Source of the DNA: Jaapia argillacea MUCL 33604 | Taxonomy: Eukaryota > Basidiomycota > Agaricomycetes > Jaapiales > Jaapiaceae | Direction: 5' to 3' | DNA length: 46,637 nucleotides | Assembly (NCBI GenBank): GCA_000697665.1 | Contig: KL197794.1 | Coordinates: 1 to 46,637 of the forward strand | Shown here: positions 1 through 11,053 of the stretch, piece after piece | Layout: every line of letters starts with the position of its first letter | How positions within the stretch are numbered: the stretch's first letter is position 1 | The notes under the pieces: model-generated | Seen by the model: only the letters and a program-made list of their open reading frames with translations | Database searches by the model: none | Told to the model about the DNA's origin: nothing | Translations under genes and position numbers: made by a program

Positions 1-25
1 AGCATACACTACTGTCCTGCCTCTA

Positions 26-399
26 TTCATACTGGGCAGGAAGAGAAAGTTACCGAGGGAGAGCATAAGGCCAGCAAACCAGCAGTAAGTGAGTGAGTCG
101 AATGAACAGCGCCCGCTGGCGGCGCGACAGGCGGGAGTGATGGCGGGTGATAAGGAAGAGATAACAACTCCGATTGCACAGGAAGTGCCAACACGTCACC
201 CAGGTCTCGACCGTCCGGATAACCTTTCCCGGTTGATTTCCGGTTGACATGTTCTGGCTGGAACTGATGGCCAAAAGATGGCTCGTTGTTGCTGGTTTTC
301 CCGCCGGTGTCGACAAAATGAGATAGCGAGCCAAACAAAGGTTGTTGGATCAATCGTGTACCAAGTCTTATCAAAGTAAAAGTGTGGGAGGGCCAGGTG
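26..399 (+). repeat. left arm of terminal inverted repeat (374 bp)
   Basis: This stretch is the reverse complement of 46265-46637. The only difference I found is one extra G in the left copy near position 49. The match stops sharply at 399; the next bases differ from those beyond the right arm. On the outer side the left copy has 25 more bases (1-25), while the right copy stops exactly at the end of the window. Both arms hold a short open frame on the outward-facing strand, but it has no recognisable domain and I do not call it a gene. It is either a dispersed repeat on which the assembly ended or a true terminal repeat. Confidence 0.9.
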
Positions 400-852
400 A
401 GTTGACGCTGACTTGTGCCACTGCTAGAAGAGGGCCGATTGACAGTGGTTAGCGGGAAATATCGAGTTTCGTCATGGTGGTCAAGAGGGAAGCTTGCTTA
501 CGAGGGTTTACGGCATGGGTCGGTGAAGTCCAATTATGGCCATAGGGCGGGAATGCACTTCACTTGCCGTTCAATAACTTCAATTGCCCCGAACTTCGAA
601 CCCGGGTCCGCTTCAAAACCTTCGAATCTGAGTTAGCGGCCCTGGCCGATACACACACCCAGTCACGATCATGTTATCTGAGCGCTAATTCCCTCTCAAA
701 TGACTCGTTATCAAGCTTCCTTTACGCGGTGCTCCTCGCCCCTACCCTGCTTTCATCGCCATGCGTCCAAACCCAATCACCGATATTTCGAGTATAAAGT
801 ATGAGAGAACGCGGTGGTGAATCCCTCAGTTCTTCTGAACTCTCCGTCCACC
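400..852. other. upstream region of the AAA ATPase gene
   Basis: No gene seen. It holds the presumed promoter and 5' leader of the gene starting at 853. Short open frames here have no recognisable domains. Confidence 0.5.
793..798 (+). promoter_or_regulatory. candidate TATA box of the AAA ATPase gene
   Basis: TATAAA lies 55 nt upstream of the chosen ATG at 853, a plausible distance for a filamentous-fungal promoter. It is inferred from sequence and position only. Confidence 0.4.
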
Positions 853-3800
853 ATGCCTACTCTTGCGGGGACACTCCCCGCGATTAACACTGTTTTCGTC
901 GCGGTTATCTCTGCTGTAGTGACGCATACGATGTTGACTTACGTCGCTCGTTCACGTGGGGTTGAACTTGTCGCTGGCGGGGAACCAAAACCAGAGCCTG
1001 CAGACTCACAACCAGAAGAGCCCGTTAGTGAATCGGACTCGGATGAGGCACCCCCCAAGGAAGATAATGTCGTCTCTGTCCCCGGTAAACATTTTGGAAC
1101 CAAGGAAGTCATTTGGTACGTCTCCTCCTTCAAGCATCTTTCAACTTATTCCCTGATTACTTTTGTTTTGTAACCACTGGATTAGGAACTCGGAGGATTG
1201 GTGTTGGGATGCGTACGACCCATCTTTGTACGCCAAGGATGATCACGCCCAGGACCCGAACAACTACTTTGTGGTTAACCGTCGTCATAAGAAACGTGGA
1301 GGTCAGTGGGTCGTCATTTGACTCTCACTCTGCCTAGTACTTCGTCTCATCCTTCATTCTTTGCAGATGAAGGTCAACTCGTCGTTACCGATTTTAGCAC
1401 CACCTTGACACACGTCCTTCGGTCAGTACTTAATAATCCTCGTACCATTCATTCTAACTTACCCAACCTCTCATCTCGTTTCAGATCTGCAATCGGAAGC
1501 CCCTTCTTTGGTTCTCACCCCGAATACGAACTCGAAAGCATCTACTCTGACTTGAGGAGACTCCACAAGAAGATGGATGCGGCTAAATCAGCATTTACCT
1601 CGACGACAATGACTCCTGATGAAAAACGAGAAATCGCACTGGATTTCGGAGCTACAGAGGCTAAATCACGTATGTACATTACCTTGGTTGATTCGAACCG
1701 TTGATCTTGATGTTGTGTGGGCTGGTTTTAGCACACTTTAAGGACGAGGACGTCGAGGCGTACTTCAAGAGAGCTATTGAACACTTTACGGTTTTTCTAG
1801 ATTATGTGGATGAACAGTTTAAACCCACGTAAGCTAACCAACCGATTTGTTGGTTATGCATCAACGACTCACTCGGGGCTTGTTCTCTAGCGCCGACCGA
1901 CTCGCTTTGCTCACTTCGTATGGACAAATCGAATTCGACCAACTGGTTTATTACTTCCAACCCGGTGACAAGTACTCGACCAATGATGGAGATGTATGTA
2001 TTTTGTTTGTAGGCCATGGTGGAAACTAATCTTTTTTTCAGTTCGCCTTCGTTTTGGAATCTAGGCATTATTACCAGTAAGTCCCCACATCACTCTTGCA
2101 GTCGTTCATACCTTGACGTTTCCCAGAACGATGACTGGCAGGATTTTTGCGATGAGTGGGAGTGGGTATGAATGGAACGGACAAAAATATACAAAATATT
2201 CGGTCGACAAAGAAATCTTCGAATTTAAGGTAACCTTCCGACCCGAGGAATTTGCGATTCTTTCTGTAGACTGACCTTTTCTATGATCAGGGATCCCGCG
2301 AGATACGCTCACTCATTTGCAAGGCTTTGACCCCCGAATTGGAGGCAACACTGAAAGGTCCGTCATCTATCCTCCAGCACCCTACTGCCTTATTTCTAAC
2401 TTTGGAGTAGAAAGAGGGAAGCTTTACACGTCTTTGTCTGGAGTGCACTACAAGACCTGTGAGTCGATTCTCACCAATCGTCACATTCCTTACTGACCAC
2501 ATTTGTACAGACGAGAGGGTATGCATCTTCATTTTTGCTGACACGCGTTAGGTCTTATACTCTATTCCAGAGCCGGGTCATCGTGGATCGTCGGGCGTTC
2601 AACAATCGTGATGGGTACAACGCTGATCCGTACGTCTATTTCTCGGTTACGGACTCACTCCAGCAATGACTCTTCATCTCTAGAACCGATGTCATACCCA
2701 AACTCGACGAAGACAAGTTGTACCTCTGTCCACGGACCGTTTATGGGTTCAATCTTTCCAAAAAGGTATGTATGACATTTTCCCTTGTTGCGTCTTACCA
2801 GCTCAACTTGGGTTAGAAATGGATGTGTTTCCGTGTGGAAGCGTTGGCTCCTGTGGTCTTTGATGAAAACGCTTGGGATCATCTCGTCCTACACCAAGAC
2901 ACAAAGGCATGATCGTTTCATCTCATACGTTTGCAACTGAACTGACCTTCTTGATAGGTCCTCATCAAAGGCTTGGTCGAAGTAACTCGGAACGCCAATT
3001 CGTCGACGAAAATCATCTCCGACGTGATCTCGGGCAAGGGTGGTGGTTTGGTATGTGAACCATCGGGGATCGGCTGTGATCATTGACTGATATTCTATGA
3101 AGATCTCAGTGCTGCATGGACCTCCTGGAACTGGCAAGACCTTGACGGCTGAAGCGGTTGCGGAACATCTTAGGAGGCCACTCTACATGGTCGGTTCTTC
3201 GGAACTGTCGACTGAACCCGCGGAACTCGAGCATAATTTGAAGGGTATCTTGAGTGTGCGTCATCATCTTTCTTTTACATCCGTTGTTTCGTATCCTGAC
3301 ACGATCATTAGTTGGCCACTGCGTGGGATGCAGTCTTGTTGATCGATGAGGCTGATGTAGGTTCTATTCCGCTGCTCGTCGTGAACCCGGTCATCTGAAG
3401 TGCTGTGTTTTTACAGGTTTTCCTAGAACGAAGGAGTCTCCACGAGGTGTGTGCGCTCTCCTTCTGTAGATCGACTCTATTCACATAGCATCCACAGCTT
3501 CAACGCAACGCACTGGTGTCTGTTGCGCTCCGGGAGTTGGAATATCACCGCGGCGTTCTCTTCTTGACGACAAATAGGATTGGCACCTTTGATGATGCTT
3601 TCCTCTCCAGATTCTCCATCGGTCAGTCCCACAGCCTCCACCCCTTTTCTTCAGATTACTGATACATATCCCTCTACGACAGGCATAAAATACCCTGAAC
3701 TCGACCTGGCAGCTCGTCGTACTATCTGGCGCAAGTTCTTCGAACTCGCTGGCATCCATACTGGCGAAGCTATAAATGGGTACGATGTCGTCAAGATTGG

Positions 3801-4127
3801 AAAAGATCAAGAGGAGGAAGTGCGGGCCATTTCCACGAAAGACCTCGAGTTCCTTGCTGCAAAACCTTTCAACGGTACTTGATTCAACTCGTCCCAAGCT
3901 GATCATCATTTGCTCACCAGCTTTCGCTTTCAGGCCGCACTATCAAAAATCTGGTTCGAACCTCGCAGGCTCTGGCGCTTTCGTCGTGAGTACCATTTTG
4001 GAATTTTTTTTTAGAGACAAAAGAAACTGAGGCTGTTGTTTCCAGCAACGAGTCAATGACAATTGATCATATCAAGGTTGTTGTCCGAGCTTCCGAGAAG
4101 TTCTTGGACGAGTTTGGAAACCCATAA
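853..4127 (+). CDS. membrane-anchored AAA ATPase with DUF7025-like domain
   Basis: Predicted 693-residue P-loop ATPase. Exons: 853-1115, 1186-1301, 1367-1421, 1485-1669, 1732-1828, 1891-1993, 2042-2076, 2127-2229, 2291-2357, 2411-2458, 2511-2518, 2571-2629, 2684-2765, 2817-2906, 2958-3050, 3103-3255, 3312-3356, 3417-3446, 3498-3621, 3683-3874, 3934-3985, 4046-4127. The phases close to a stop at 4125. A hydrophobic stretch at about residues 13-30 suggests an N-terminal membrane anchor, followed by an acidic linker. The middle (about 205-440) resembles the fungal DUF7025 region. The AAA core has Walker A GPPGTGKT (474-481), Walker B LLIDEAD (528-534) and a TTN sensor-1. Such proteins are common in filamentous fungi and their cellular role is mostly unknown. 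Two oddities: an 8-nt exon (2511-2518) and a GC-AG intron (2907-2957). The ATG at 853 has a good context (CCACC). Confidence 0.88.
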
Positions 4128-4512
4128 AATAGTTCTATGTCTCTTCGTATCTCTCATCTGTACACAATGTCACTTTCTCGTCGTGCTGTCACCCTTGAAA
4201 CTGTGAGGTCTCAATCCATAGCGCCCAACAAGGTTACATAACTGGTCCGACACGTTGGTTACAAAAAAGGGAAACAGCAACCAACGACTCCGACTTTGTG
4301 CGATGATGCCCACCCATTGACTCCTTTTCCTACCCTGTCCTCAGCCGGCAGTGGCTGCATCCTTGGGAAATCTGGTAGGGCCTTTGCGAGGATTAATTGT
4401 GCAGAGTAAAACAACCGTTTCGCTGGCTATCCCAATCTAAAAGTCAGTCGAAGCCGATTCCTGCCACTTACGTGGCGACTAATCTACGTATGAATCTTTT
4501 ACCAGTCGAAGC
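4128..4512. other. intergenic, no gene seen
   Basis: Between the AAA ATPase stop and the first F-box gene. It presumably holds the terminator of one and the promoter of the other; I see no distinct element. Confidence 0.4.
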
Positions 4513-5667
4513 ATGCTGCGATTTTGGCCAGTTAAACGAAACCCCGTCAAGAGGCCCACTCCCATTATCTCTGGGCTGGATAGATGTCCACCAGAGATAT
4601 GTGAATATATCTTCAGCTTCGCATGTACCGACGATGGCACCACGGCGAGATCTCTTTCTTTGGTGTCTCGGTACATCTACCAGACTTCGACGATTTATCG
4701 GTATCAAACCATCTCCGTAATGGGTGTCGATAAGATGCTCTCATTGTGTGTTGCGTTGGAGAAAACTCCCCTTCCTCGTCGACCCGTTCGGCACCTCTTC
4801 GCAACTCACCATAAAATCCCTGCCAATGCCAGCTCACGACCCTTGAGCCGACGGTTCACGGTTGACTTGATTTACGGCAAGAGCTCTCTAACCCAGATGG
4901 CTACGAGTATTAAAGGTATGGAACCTCTTTCCTCGGAAGCCATTTCATCGACAAACGACCCAGATAAACACGAAGAACCGACTAACCTCCAGACCTTCCG
5001 AGCCGTTGTTCGACTTCTGGGGCTTGTATCCAGCACATTGGAGACCCTCACCATCGTGATGCCTTCCAAGACTCAAGGCTTTGCCATCCCACTCCCTCTC
5101 CACCGACTTACAGCATTGACCGAACTGAGCATCTACGGGATGTTCGGATCACATACTGCGTGGATCCCAGAGCTGAGCTATACTCTGCCGAAATTGCAGC
5201 GACTACATATTGCCGGACCAGATACCAATCAATATCAGACTCCATGGCTGGTGCGATTAGCCCCTGCACTAACTCATCTCCGCCTGACTGGCGTAGAGGG
5301 AGGTCGCGGTGTCCACATTCCTAGTATTTTGGAAGACATACTTGCCCTACCTCATTCCCCCCACAATTATTTCCCCTCTAAACCGTATCCGCGGCACCCC
5401 GCTATCGAGAGGATCATCGTCCAGTACCGCATCCCACCGCTGCGCCTCCAGTCTGATTTCGAGCACAGCCTATTTCTTGGGTCGTTGGTTGTGTTGCAGT
5501 CCATCATCAACGAATATGCTCACGATGACGTGGTCGCGTTGAAACCGCAGCTCTGGCATGACGATACCCGAAGGCAAGTCATGGAAGCGAAGGAGTTATG
5601 GGTGTCTCGAGTTCAAGGTGGACTAGGGTGTTGGGATGAAGGAGATCAGATGGACCTTCACATTTGA
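4513..5667 (+). CDS. F-box-like protein, cluster member A
   Basis: Open over 384 codons. It has an N-terminal F-box-like segment (CPPEICEYIFSFAC, then TARSLSLVSRYI), a middle part with leucine-rich strands (TLETLTIVMP, LPKLQRLHIAG, LTHLRLTGVEG), and a C-terminal GGLGCWDE. F-box proteins recruit substrates to SCF (Skp1-Cullin-F-box) ubiquitin ligases; that role is inferred, and no partner is visible. The other seven cluster members have a phase-1 intron after the first third. Here a possible phase-1 intron at 4916-4963 (GTATGG to CCCAG, 48 nt, divisible by three, no stop) lies at the equivalent place, so the spliced protein may be 368 residues. Converges on the aldo-keto reductase gene. Confidence 0.75.
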   Translation: MLRFWPVKRNPVKRPTPIISGLDRCPPEICEYIFSFACTDDGTTARSLSLVSRYIYQTSTIYRYQTISVMGVDKMLSLCVALEKTPLPRRPVRHLFATHHKIPANASSRPLSRRFTVDLIYGKSSLTQMATSIKGMEPLSSEAISSTNDPDKHEEPTNLQTFRAVVRLLGLVSSTLETLTIVMPSKTQGFAIPLPLHRLTALTELSIYGMFGSHTAWIPELSYTLPKLQRLHIAGPDTNQYQTPWLVRLAPALTHLRLTGVEGGRGVHIPSILEDILALPHSPHNYFPSKPYPRHPAIERIIVQYRIPPLRLQSDFEHSLFLGSLVVLQSIINEYAHDDVVALKPQLWHDDTRRQVMEAKELWVSRVQGGLGCWDEGDQMDLHI

Positions 5668-5872
5668 TCAGGACAGGGCCATATCATCTTGTGTATTGTT
5701 GTTGGACAACTTCGCTACCTCGAGATCGCTGATCGCTGTTACCGTGTATCACTATATCCAGGTCTATGTGTCCTCATTAACCAGATTTCCAACTGTACAG
5801 GTCGGAAGGATACATGTTATTCAAGACTTTTCAAGCACTTCTGAAGCAGTACAGGTTCCCCTATTCTCCAGC

Positions 5873-7562
5873 TCAATAGGGATAGTCGTCGAACACGTCG
5901 AACTTCAAGCCCCAAGCCTTACTAGGGTTGATGACCCTCTGGGGTGGATGAGAAGTCGCAGCCTCCTCAAGCTTGTCAAACGACGCTTTCGGAAGTTCGA
6001 AGACTACAGACCATCATCAACGCACATTCAACTCAGGAAGCAGCAAAATGGACTCACTCTGTAGGTTCTCCTCAATGCGGGAGGGGGTGACACTCTTGGG
6101 GAGCACGATGGTCTGTAAAGTCATTGTAATTTGGTTAGACAACCTTCAAAATTAGTTGGATTGGTAGAATTACCCCGCGCTGGACATGCCAGGAGATGAT
6201 GACTTGAGCGGGCGTGATGCCAAGATCTTTGGCAATTTCCACAACCTACACCAAAGCGCCAATTCAGTTACCCTTCTCATCCAGCCTTTTCACGAGGGGC
6301 TTACCTCAGGACGCTTGAGGGTTGCTCCGACCTGCTGGGTGCTGCCTAATGGCGAGTATGCTTCCAGGAGAAGGTTGTTCTCCTTGCAATACTACAAGAG
6401 AGGCATCAGCGTTCGCCGCATATGAGAAGTCTATTGGGAGCGAACCTTCAGGAGCTCGGGCTGGGGGTTGAAGAAGTTGAGTTCGACTTGGTTGACAGCC
6501 GGTTGGATTTTGAGCGGGTTAGCAGTAAGATTCTTGAGCCTGGTGTGGGCGGTCTGTAAAATTTCATCCGAGACACGCAAGAATAATTGTTACCTAGGAA
6601 TGTTAAAGCTGATAGGAAAGTGTCAGAACAAGGTTCAAAATTGTCCACCAGGTGGTTTACTCACTTGCTGACACCGATATTCTTGACCTTTCCCTTTGCG
6701 ACCATCTCTTCAAGCTTTTGCCATGTCGGGTAGGGATCCGCAGTAAGTTGCTCATCAATGTTGGTTGTGGCTTTCTTGAAGGCTACCGGCCTAAGTTGGG
6801 AGAATTCGGCTTAATTCTGATACGATAATCGACGAGGAATATTTGGCATACCAGTGGATGATGTACAAGTCCAGGTAGTCTGTTCCGAGCTTCGTCAAGG
6901 ACTCATCGAGGGCAGGCTCTACATCCTCAGGGGCGTGGAAAGTATTCCACAACTACGCCGATGAATTGATCAACTGAAGATGGCGACAAGTCGTGGAAAT
7001 TTACCTTGGAGGTCAGCCAAATGTCGCTGCGAGGGACAGAAGCTTCCTTCAGCGCTTGTCCTACTTCCTCTTCGTTCTGAGTTCTACGATAAGCATACCA
7101 ATAGGAAAAACCCAAGGAACAAGCGCTTACTCGGTAGATCCAAGCACCGTCGATATGCCTGTATCCCGCATCCAAGGCAGTTTTCACAGCAGTACCAACT
7201 TCGCCAGACCCAGCCTGCCAAACACCTATCATTAACCACAAATCAGAATCTGCACAATCAGACGAAGCTCAATTCACAGTACCAAGTGCAACAGATGGGA
7301 TCTTATCGCCAGACGGCAGCGTATAATGCGACGGCAATTTCGACGCCGTCGACATGTTCAAGCGCCCATGGCACCCCGCAGAGCCCCAAAGAAACTTGGA
7401 ATTCGACTTGGAAACATGTCTCAAGCCTGAAAAGATGGCAACCATGATCGCCGCGGCGGTTATGAAGTGAAAGATGCGACGCTTTTTGTCGGCGGTGGTG
7501 GTCGACTTGAAAGGTTGCTCGTTGTCGAACTCGTCAACGGGAAGGCGTTTGTAGGAAGCCAT
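5873..7562 (-). CDS. aldo-keto reductase with N-terminal membrane anchor
   Basis: Predicted 375 residues in 11 exons: 7562-7283, 7225-7131, 7076-7005, 6952-6852, 6790-6665, 6608-6594, 6539-6446, 6391-6305, 6245-6174, 6112-6058, 6003-5873. It is an NAD(P)H-dependent carbonyl reductase of the AKR family. The catalytic tetrad is recognisable: D119 (DAGYRHID), Y124 (AWIYR), K149 (LTSK) and H182 (YIIHW). The C-terminal cofactor motif [16 protein letters not shown] is present. About 85 extra N-terminal residues precede the barrel, with a basic KKRR patch and a hydrophobic stretch ([17 protein letters not shown], about residues 30-46), suggesting a type II membrane protein with a lumenal or exterior catalytic domain, which is unusual for AKRs. 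Exon 6 is only 15 nt. Divergent from the first HIT gene, with 166 bp between the starts. Confidence 0.9.
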
Positions 7563-7728
7563 GGTGGGATTCCAGGCGAACTCGGTGTGGGAGCACGTCA
7601 TACATATACTCGGCAAATCCGGCTCGGGGTCCCGCTCAGACCATAATGTTGAACTTCGTGCTAATCTTGTCGCTGCTTTGCTCGACCGTCGATAGTATCT
7701 TGGATATCTAGCTCCTCACCCATTCAAC
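7563..7728. promoter_or_regulatory. shared divergent promoter region (AKR / HIT gene 1)
   Basis: Only 166 bp separate the two divergent start codons, so both genes must share this stretch for their 5' ends. I see no specific binding site. Confidence 0.4.
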
Positions 7729-8489
7729 ATGGCTGCGTCTAGTGCAAGGTTGTACAACTTGGCTCATCCAAGCAAGACTTGCTGATCAATGTAGATCGCT
7801 TGCCAGTTGCCTCTTCTGCAAGATTATCAAGGGTACGATGGCGTTCTCTACTCTAGCGAAGTGAACAGCGTGTGGTTAACCGTATTAATAGGTGAAATCC
7901 CAAGCTTCAAACTTGTGGAGACGGAACTGTCGTAAGTCTTATCGAGGTATGACCGCATGGGCCCAGTATTAATTTCCCACTTGCCAGGTATTCCTTTCTC
8001 GACATTGGCGCACTCTCGAGGGGGCACTCTCTTGTTATCCCGAAATGTACGTCTAGTTATCGTTCGGGGGAAGTTCAGACCGCGGCTGACGACATTTGTG
8101 TAGATCATGCTGAGAAGCTTCACGAAGTGCCTGATGAGTACTTGACGGACTCTATGATCGTGGCCAAGAAGATCGCTGTTGCCGTTGGTTGTGAGAACTA
8201 CAACATCTTACAGGTTTGTTCTTCCTCTTCTCATTACCAGTGACACAAAATCTCATCGTGCTTCATCGTAGAATAACGGGAAGATTGCCCATCAGGTTAG
8301 CCGTCTATCTTGCCTCTCCAAGTCTTCCCCTCCAACCTATTACTCCAGATCGTCCCCCACGTCCACTTTCATATGATCCCCAAACCCTCCGAGTCAGATT
8401 CGGAGGGACTGGTGATCGGTTGGCCTACCCAACAAATATCGAAGGAGGAGCTAGCCAAACTATACGAGGAACTTAAAGGGAAGCTCTAG
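7729..8489 (+). CDS. HIT-domain protein, copy 1
   Basis: Predicted 143 residues in seven exons: 7729-7748, 7795-7832, 7892-7931, 7988-8046, 8104-8213, 8272-8295, 8349-8489. It is a histidine-triad nucleotide-binding hydrolase of the HINT/Hnt1 type, expected to cleave AMP-linked substrates such as adenosine phosphoramidates. Seen: C12-x-x-C15 (SCLFCKIIKG) as in zinc-binding HINT proteins, LDIGALSRGHSLVIPK, and the triad HVHFHM (101-106), where the middle histidine (H103 or H105 by alignment) is expected to be nucleophilic. Full length for the family. It has a close tandem duplicate just downstream with identical intron positions. Confidence 0.9.
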
Positions 8490-8887
8490 GAATTCTTAGA
8501 GAGTAGACTAGACGAAGTAGATAAGATCTGTGTATAGGTCGTAACTTTCGCTAGAAGCCTAGCCGCTGTATATCATTGCCCTCCTGACATGTAAATCGGA
8601 CGAAAACTGGGACTCGAAGCGTGTCGTCAAGTAATCTCCTGGCTCAGAAGTTCTAGAGGATCGCTGGTATAACGCGACATCCGACAATCCTCCACCACTA
8701 GATAATTTTCTTGATGAATTTCTTGTCGATAAACAATTGCATTCTGAGACGCGGGGGTGTGGGGGAAATAGAGTTGAACGGGACTTGCCGGAAGAACAAC
8801 TCACCTCCAAACAAATCTCAACCTGCCTAATTTGGTAGTCGCCCGGCTTACTCCAGTGCCGTCCTAACCTCCTCACCAAATTGCCCC
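8490..8887. other. spacer between tandem HIT genes
   Basis: 398 bp with no gene seen. It contains the promoter and leader of copy 2. The coding region and the first intron are similar between copies, but I see no clear similarity of this spacer to the upstream region of copy 1. Confidence 0.4.
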
Positions 8888-9643
8888 ATGGCTGTCTCTA
8901 GTGCAAGGTTGTACAAGAAAACATGACTATCGAAGGCTTACTGATCAATATAGATCGCTCGCTAGCTGCTTTTTCTGCAAGATCATCAAGGGTGCGAGTC
9001 TCGTTCATACGCTCGGAGACACTGATCGGCTGAGCTGAGCCATAGTATGAATAGGAGAGATTCCCAGTTTCAAACTCGTGGAGACCGAGCTATCGCAAGT
9101 CTAGTCGTGCTTTCACTCGCACGACGCGGGTTGACCCCTCATTTACAGGTTCTCGTTCCTCGATATTGGCCCACTGTCAAAAGGACACTCTCTCATTGTC
9201 CCAAAATGTAAATTCTCAACGGGGTCTTTCGATGCTACCGTAAGAGCTTCATGATTTTGGCGCAGACCACGGAGAGAAATTGCACGACATTCCCGATGAG
9301 TATTTGAAGGATTCGCTGATTGTTGCCAAGAAGATCGCTCTGGCAGTGGGCTGCGAGAACTACAATATTCTCCAGGTATGTGTTCTACCAGTCTCCGCGC
9401 CACCAAAGCTCATCCATAAATTTTCTAGAACAATGGCAAAATCGCGCAACAGGTAGTCGATTTCTAATTCCCTTCGCCCATGTTACCTGACCACTACCCC
9501 AGCTTGTCCCGCATGTTCATTTCCACATGATTCCCAAACCGTCCGAGTCGGATTCGGAGGGTCTTGTGATTGGTTGGCCCACCCATGAGGTGTCAAAGGA
9601 CGACCTGGCGAAGTTACATGAGGAGATTAAGGGAAAGCTGTAG
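8888..9643 (+). CDS. HIT-domain protein, copy 2 (tandem duplicate)
   Basis: Predicted 143 residues in seven exons: 8888-8907, 8954-8991, 9055-9094, 9149-9207, 9266-9375, 9429-9452, 9503-9643. All exon lengths equal those of copy 1. It keeps the CxxC pair, the HVHFHM triad and the ESDSEG tail, so it should be active. Intron 3 starts with GCAAGT, whereas the matching intron of copy 1 starts with GTAAGT, so this copy has gained a GC-AG intron (or copy 1 lost one). Substitutions between copies are mostly silent or conservative, suggesting both are under selection. Converges on F-box gene B. Confidence 0.9.
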
Positions 9644-9835
9644 GATTGCATGGAGAATGGAACTCACAGGCCTTATTCATTTATCCCAACAAATGTACGA
9701 TATTGTATTTGACCCTCTTGTAGCATGACGTTGAATGCCGAAATTCAACCTTCGAAGCAAAAGGTGGAAACGACAGACCTGTCTGACCTCCGAGTTGACA
9801 CACGGGTCATACCGACGTCCAACTACAATCCCTGG

Positions 9836-11053
9836 TCAACGAGAGCATGACAATGGTAGGTAGCCGTATGACACGAGCGACAATTCCTCCGCAAATCGAT
9901 CAACTTCAGTCTCATCCCAGCACCCCAATCCACCGGCTACCGTATCAAGCCACAGGTCCCTAGCTTCTTCAACGATCTCATCCACATCTAACCCCCAAAG
10001 CTGCGACCTGAGAACCACCACCTCATGATGATCCTTCGCCAACTTCTGGAGGTCATCGAGCACAGTCACATGCCTCGCATAACTGAATTGGGCTCCGTAG
10101 TGAGATGGAGGTCGTGGTCGGATGAGACATCTTTGAAAGGAGGTAGGTCGAGGAAACGGTTCGCCAATTGGAATTGGGAGCCCCAATAATCCCAATAGGA
10201 TATTCCGAAGGTCTGTTCCAGTCTCAAACCCTGAAATACCCATCTCAAGTCCGGAGAAGCAGATATCGGTGAGGGAGGGTGAATCGTTGACGAGAGTAGC
10301 AATATTGGAAGGGATATATTGAGATCCTGCGAGATGTAGCTTTTGAAGAGCGGGAAGGGAACGTTTGCCAGTTTGGGAGATATGCCACCAATCGCGTCCC
10401 TCTTGAGTGGCGAAGAGAGTCAGGTCTTGAAGGACCGGGTAATCGAGATGAGGGAGGGGTACCTCCCATGGTTCGGGCATCACCATAGTCAGGACTTCAA
10501 GATTGGAAGCGACGGTAGAGAGGATTTTTGTAATGCAATCGTTGAGCATGATCCGAGTTTCGTCGTCGGTCTTCCTTCCAGCCCATTGCGGGCTTCCCCT
10601 GATAACTGTCAAAGTTGGTTAACCAAGGTCTTGATCCGTTTTCAAGGACGTACCTATGGATTCGGGAACGCATGTCGCTTTGGAAGACAAGACTCGGCGA
10701 AGACGCTGTGTCCAAGATGGTTTTTTGAGTGGCATTGAAAGCGAGACCAGGGGCCTGGTCTCTACAGCCGCCGCGCCATCTTTATCGTAACAAGACAGAA
10801 AAAGATCTCGAACTCGAGCAGAGTTGGGAGGTATTGTTTCTAAAAGGCACATAAACCTTCGCATCTGGGTCAGCCCGTCTAGGGCAATGGATTGGTATCG
10901 GATACCCATGGACACATTGTGAATGTATCGGGACACCAGGGAGAGTGAGCTCCCGGTGATGCCGCCATCCACACAAGCATATTTAAAAATGCGTTCAAGA
11001 ATCTCCGGAGGGCAGGTGGATAGGGCTGGGTGATGAGCTGGGGAGCCGACCAT
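9836..11053 (-). CDS. F-box-like protein, cluster member B
   Basis: Predicted 389 residues, exons 11053-10654 and 10605-9836, joined by a 48-nt phase-1 intron (GTACGT to GACAG). The F-box-like N terminus has CPPEILERIFKYACVDGG and SLSLVSRYIHNV. Then come leucine-rich strands (LEVLTMVMPEP, LPALQKLHLAG, LTDICFSGLEMG) and the C-terminal GGLGCWDE near residue 364. Closest in style to members A, C and D. Its start is 289 bp from that of member C on the other strand. Confidence 0.8.

Noticed and set aside
27-374. Overlapping 94- and 115-codon open frames inside both inverted-repeat arms
   Set aside because: No ATG-led gene structure or recognisable domain; the indel between the arms shifts one frame near its end, so there is no sign of coding constraint.
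3481-3909. 142-codon minus-strand open frame
   Set aside because: It is antisense to the conserved AAA core (Walker B to lid) and is a shadow of that coding sequence.
4397-4720. 107-codon plus-strand open frame ahead of F-box gene A
   Set aside because: It overlaps the F-box start in another frame and has no domain; the in-frame ATG at 4513 gives the family N terminus.
10343-10738. 131-codon plus-strand open frame
   Set aside because: Antisense to F-box gene B across its intron; a shadow frame.
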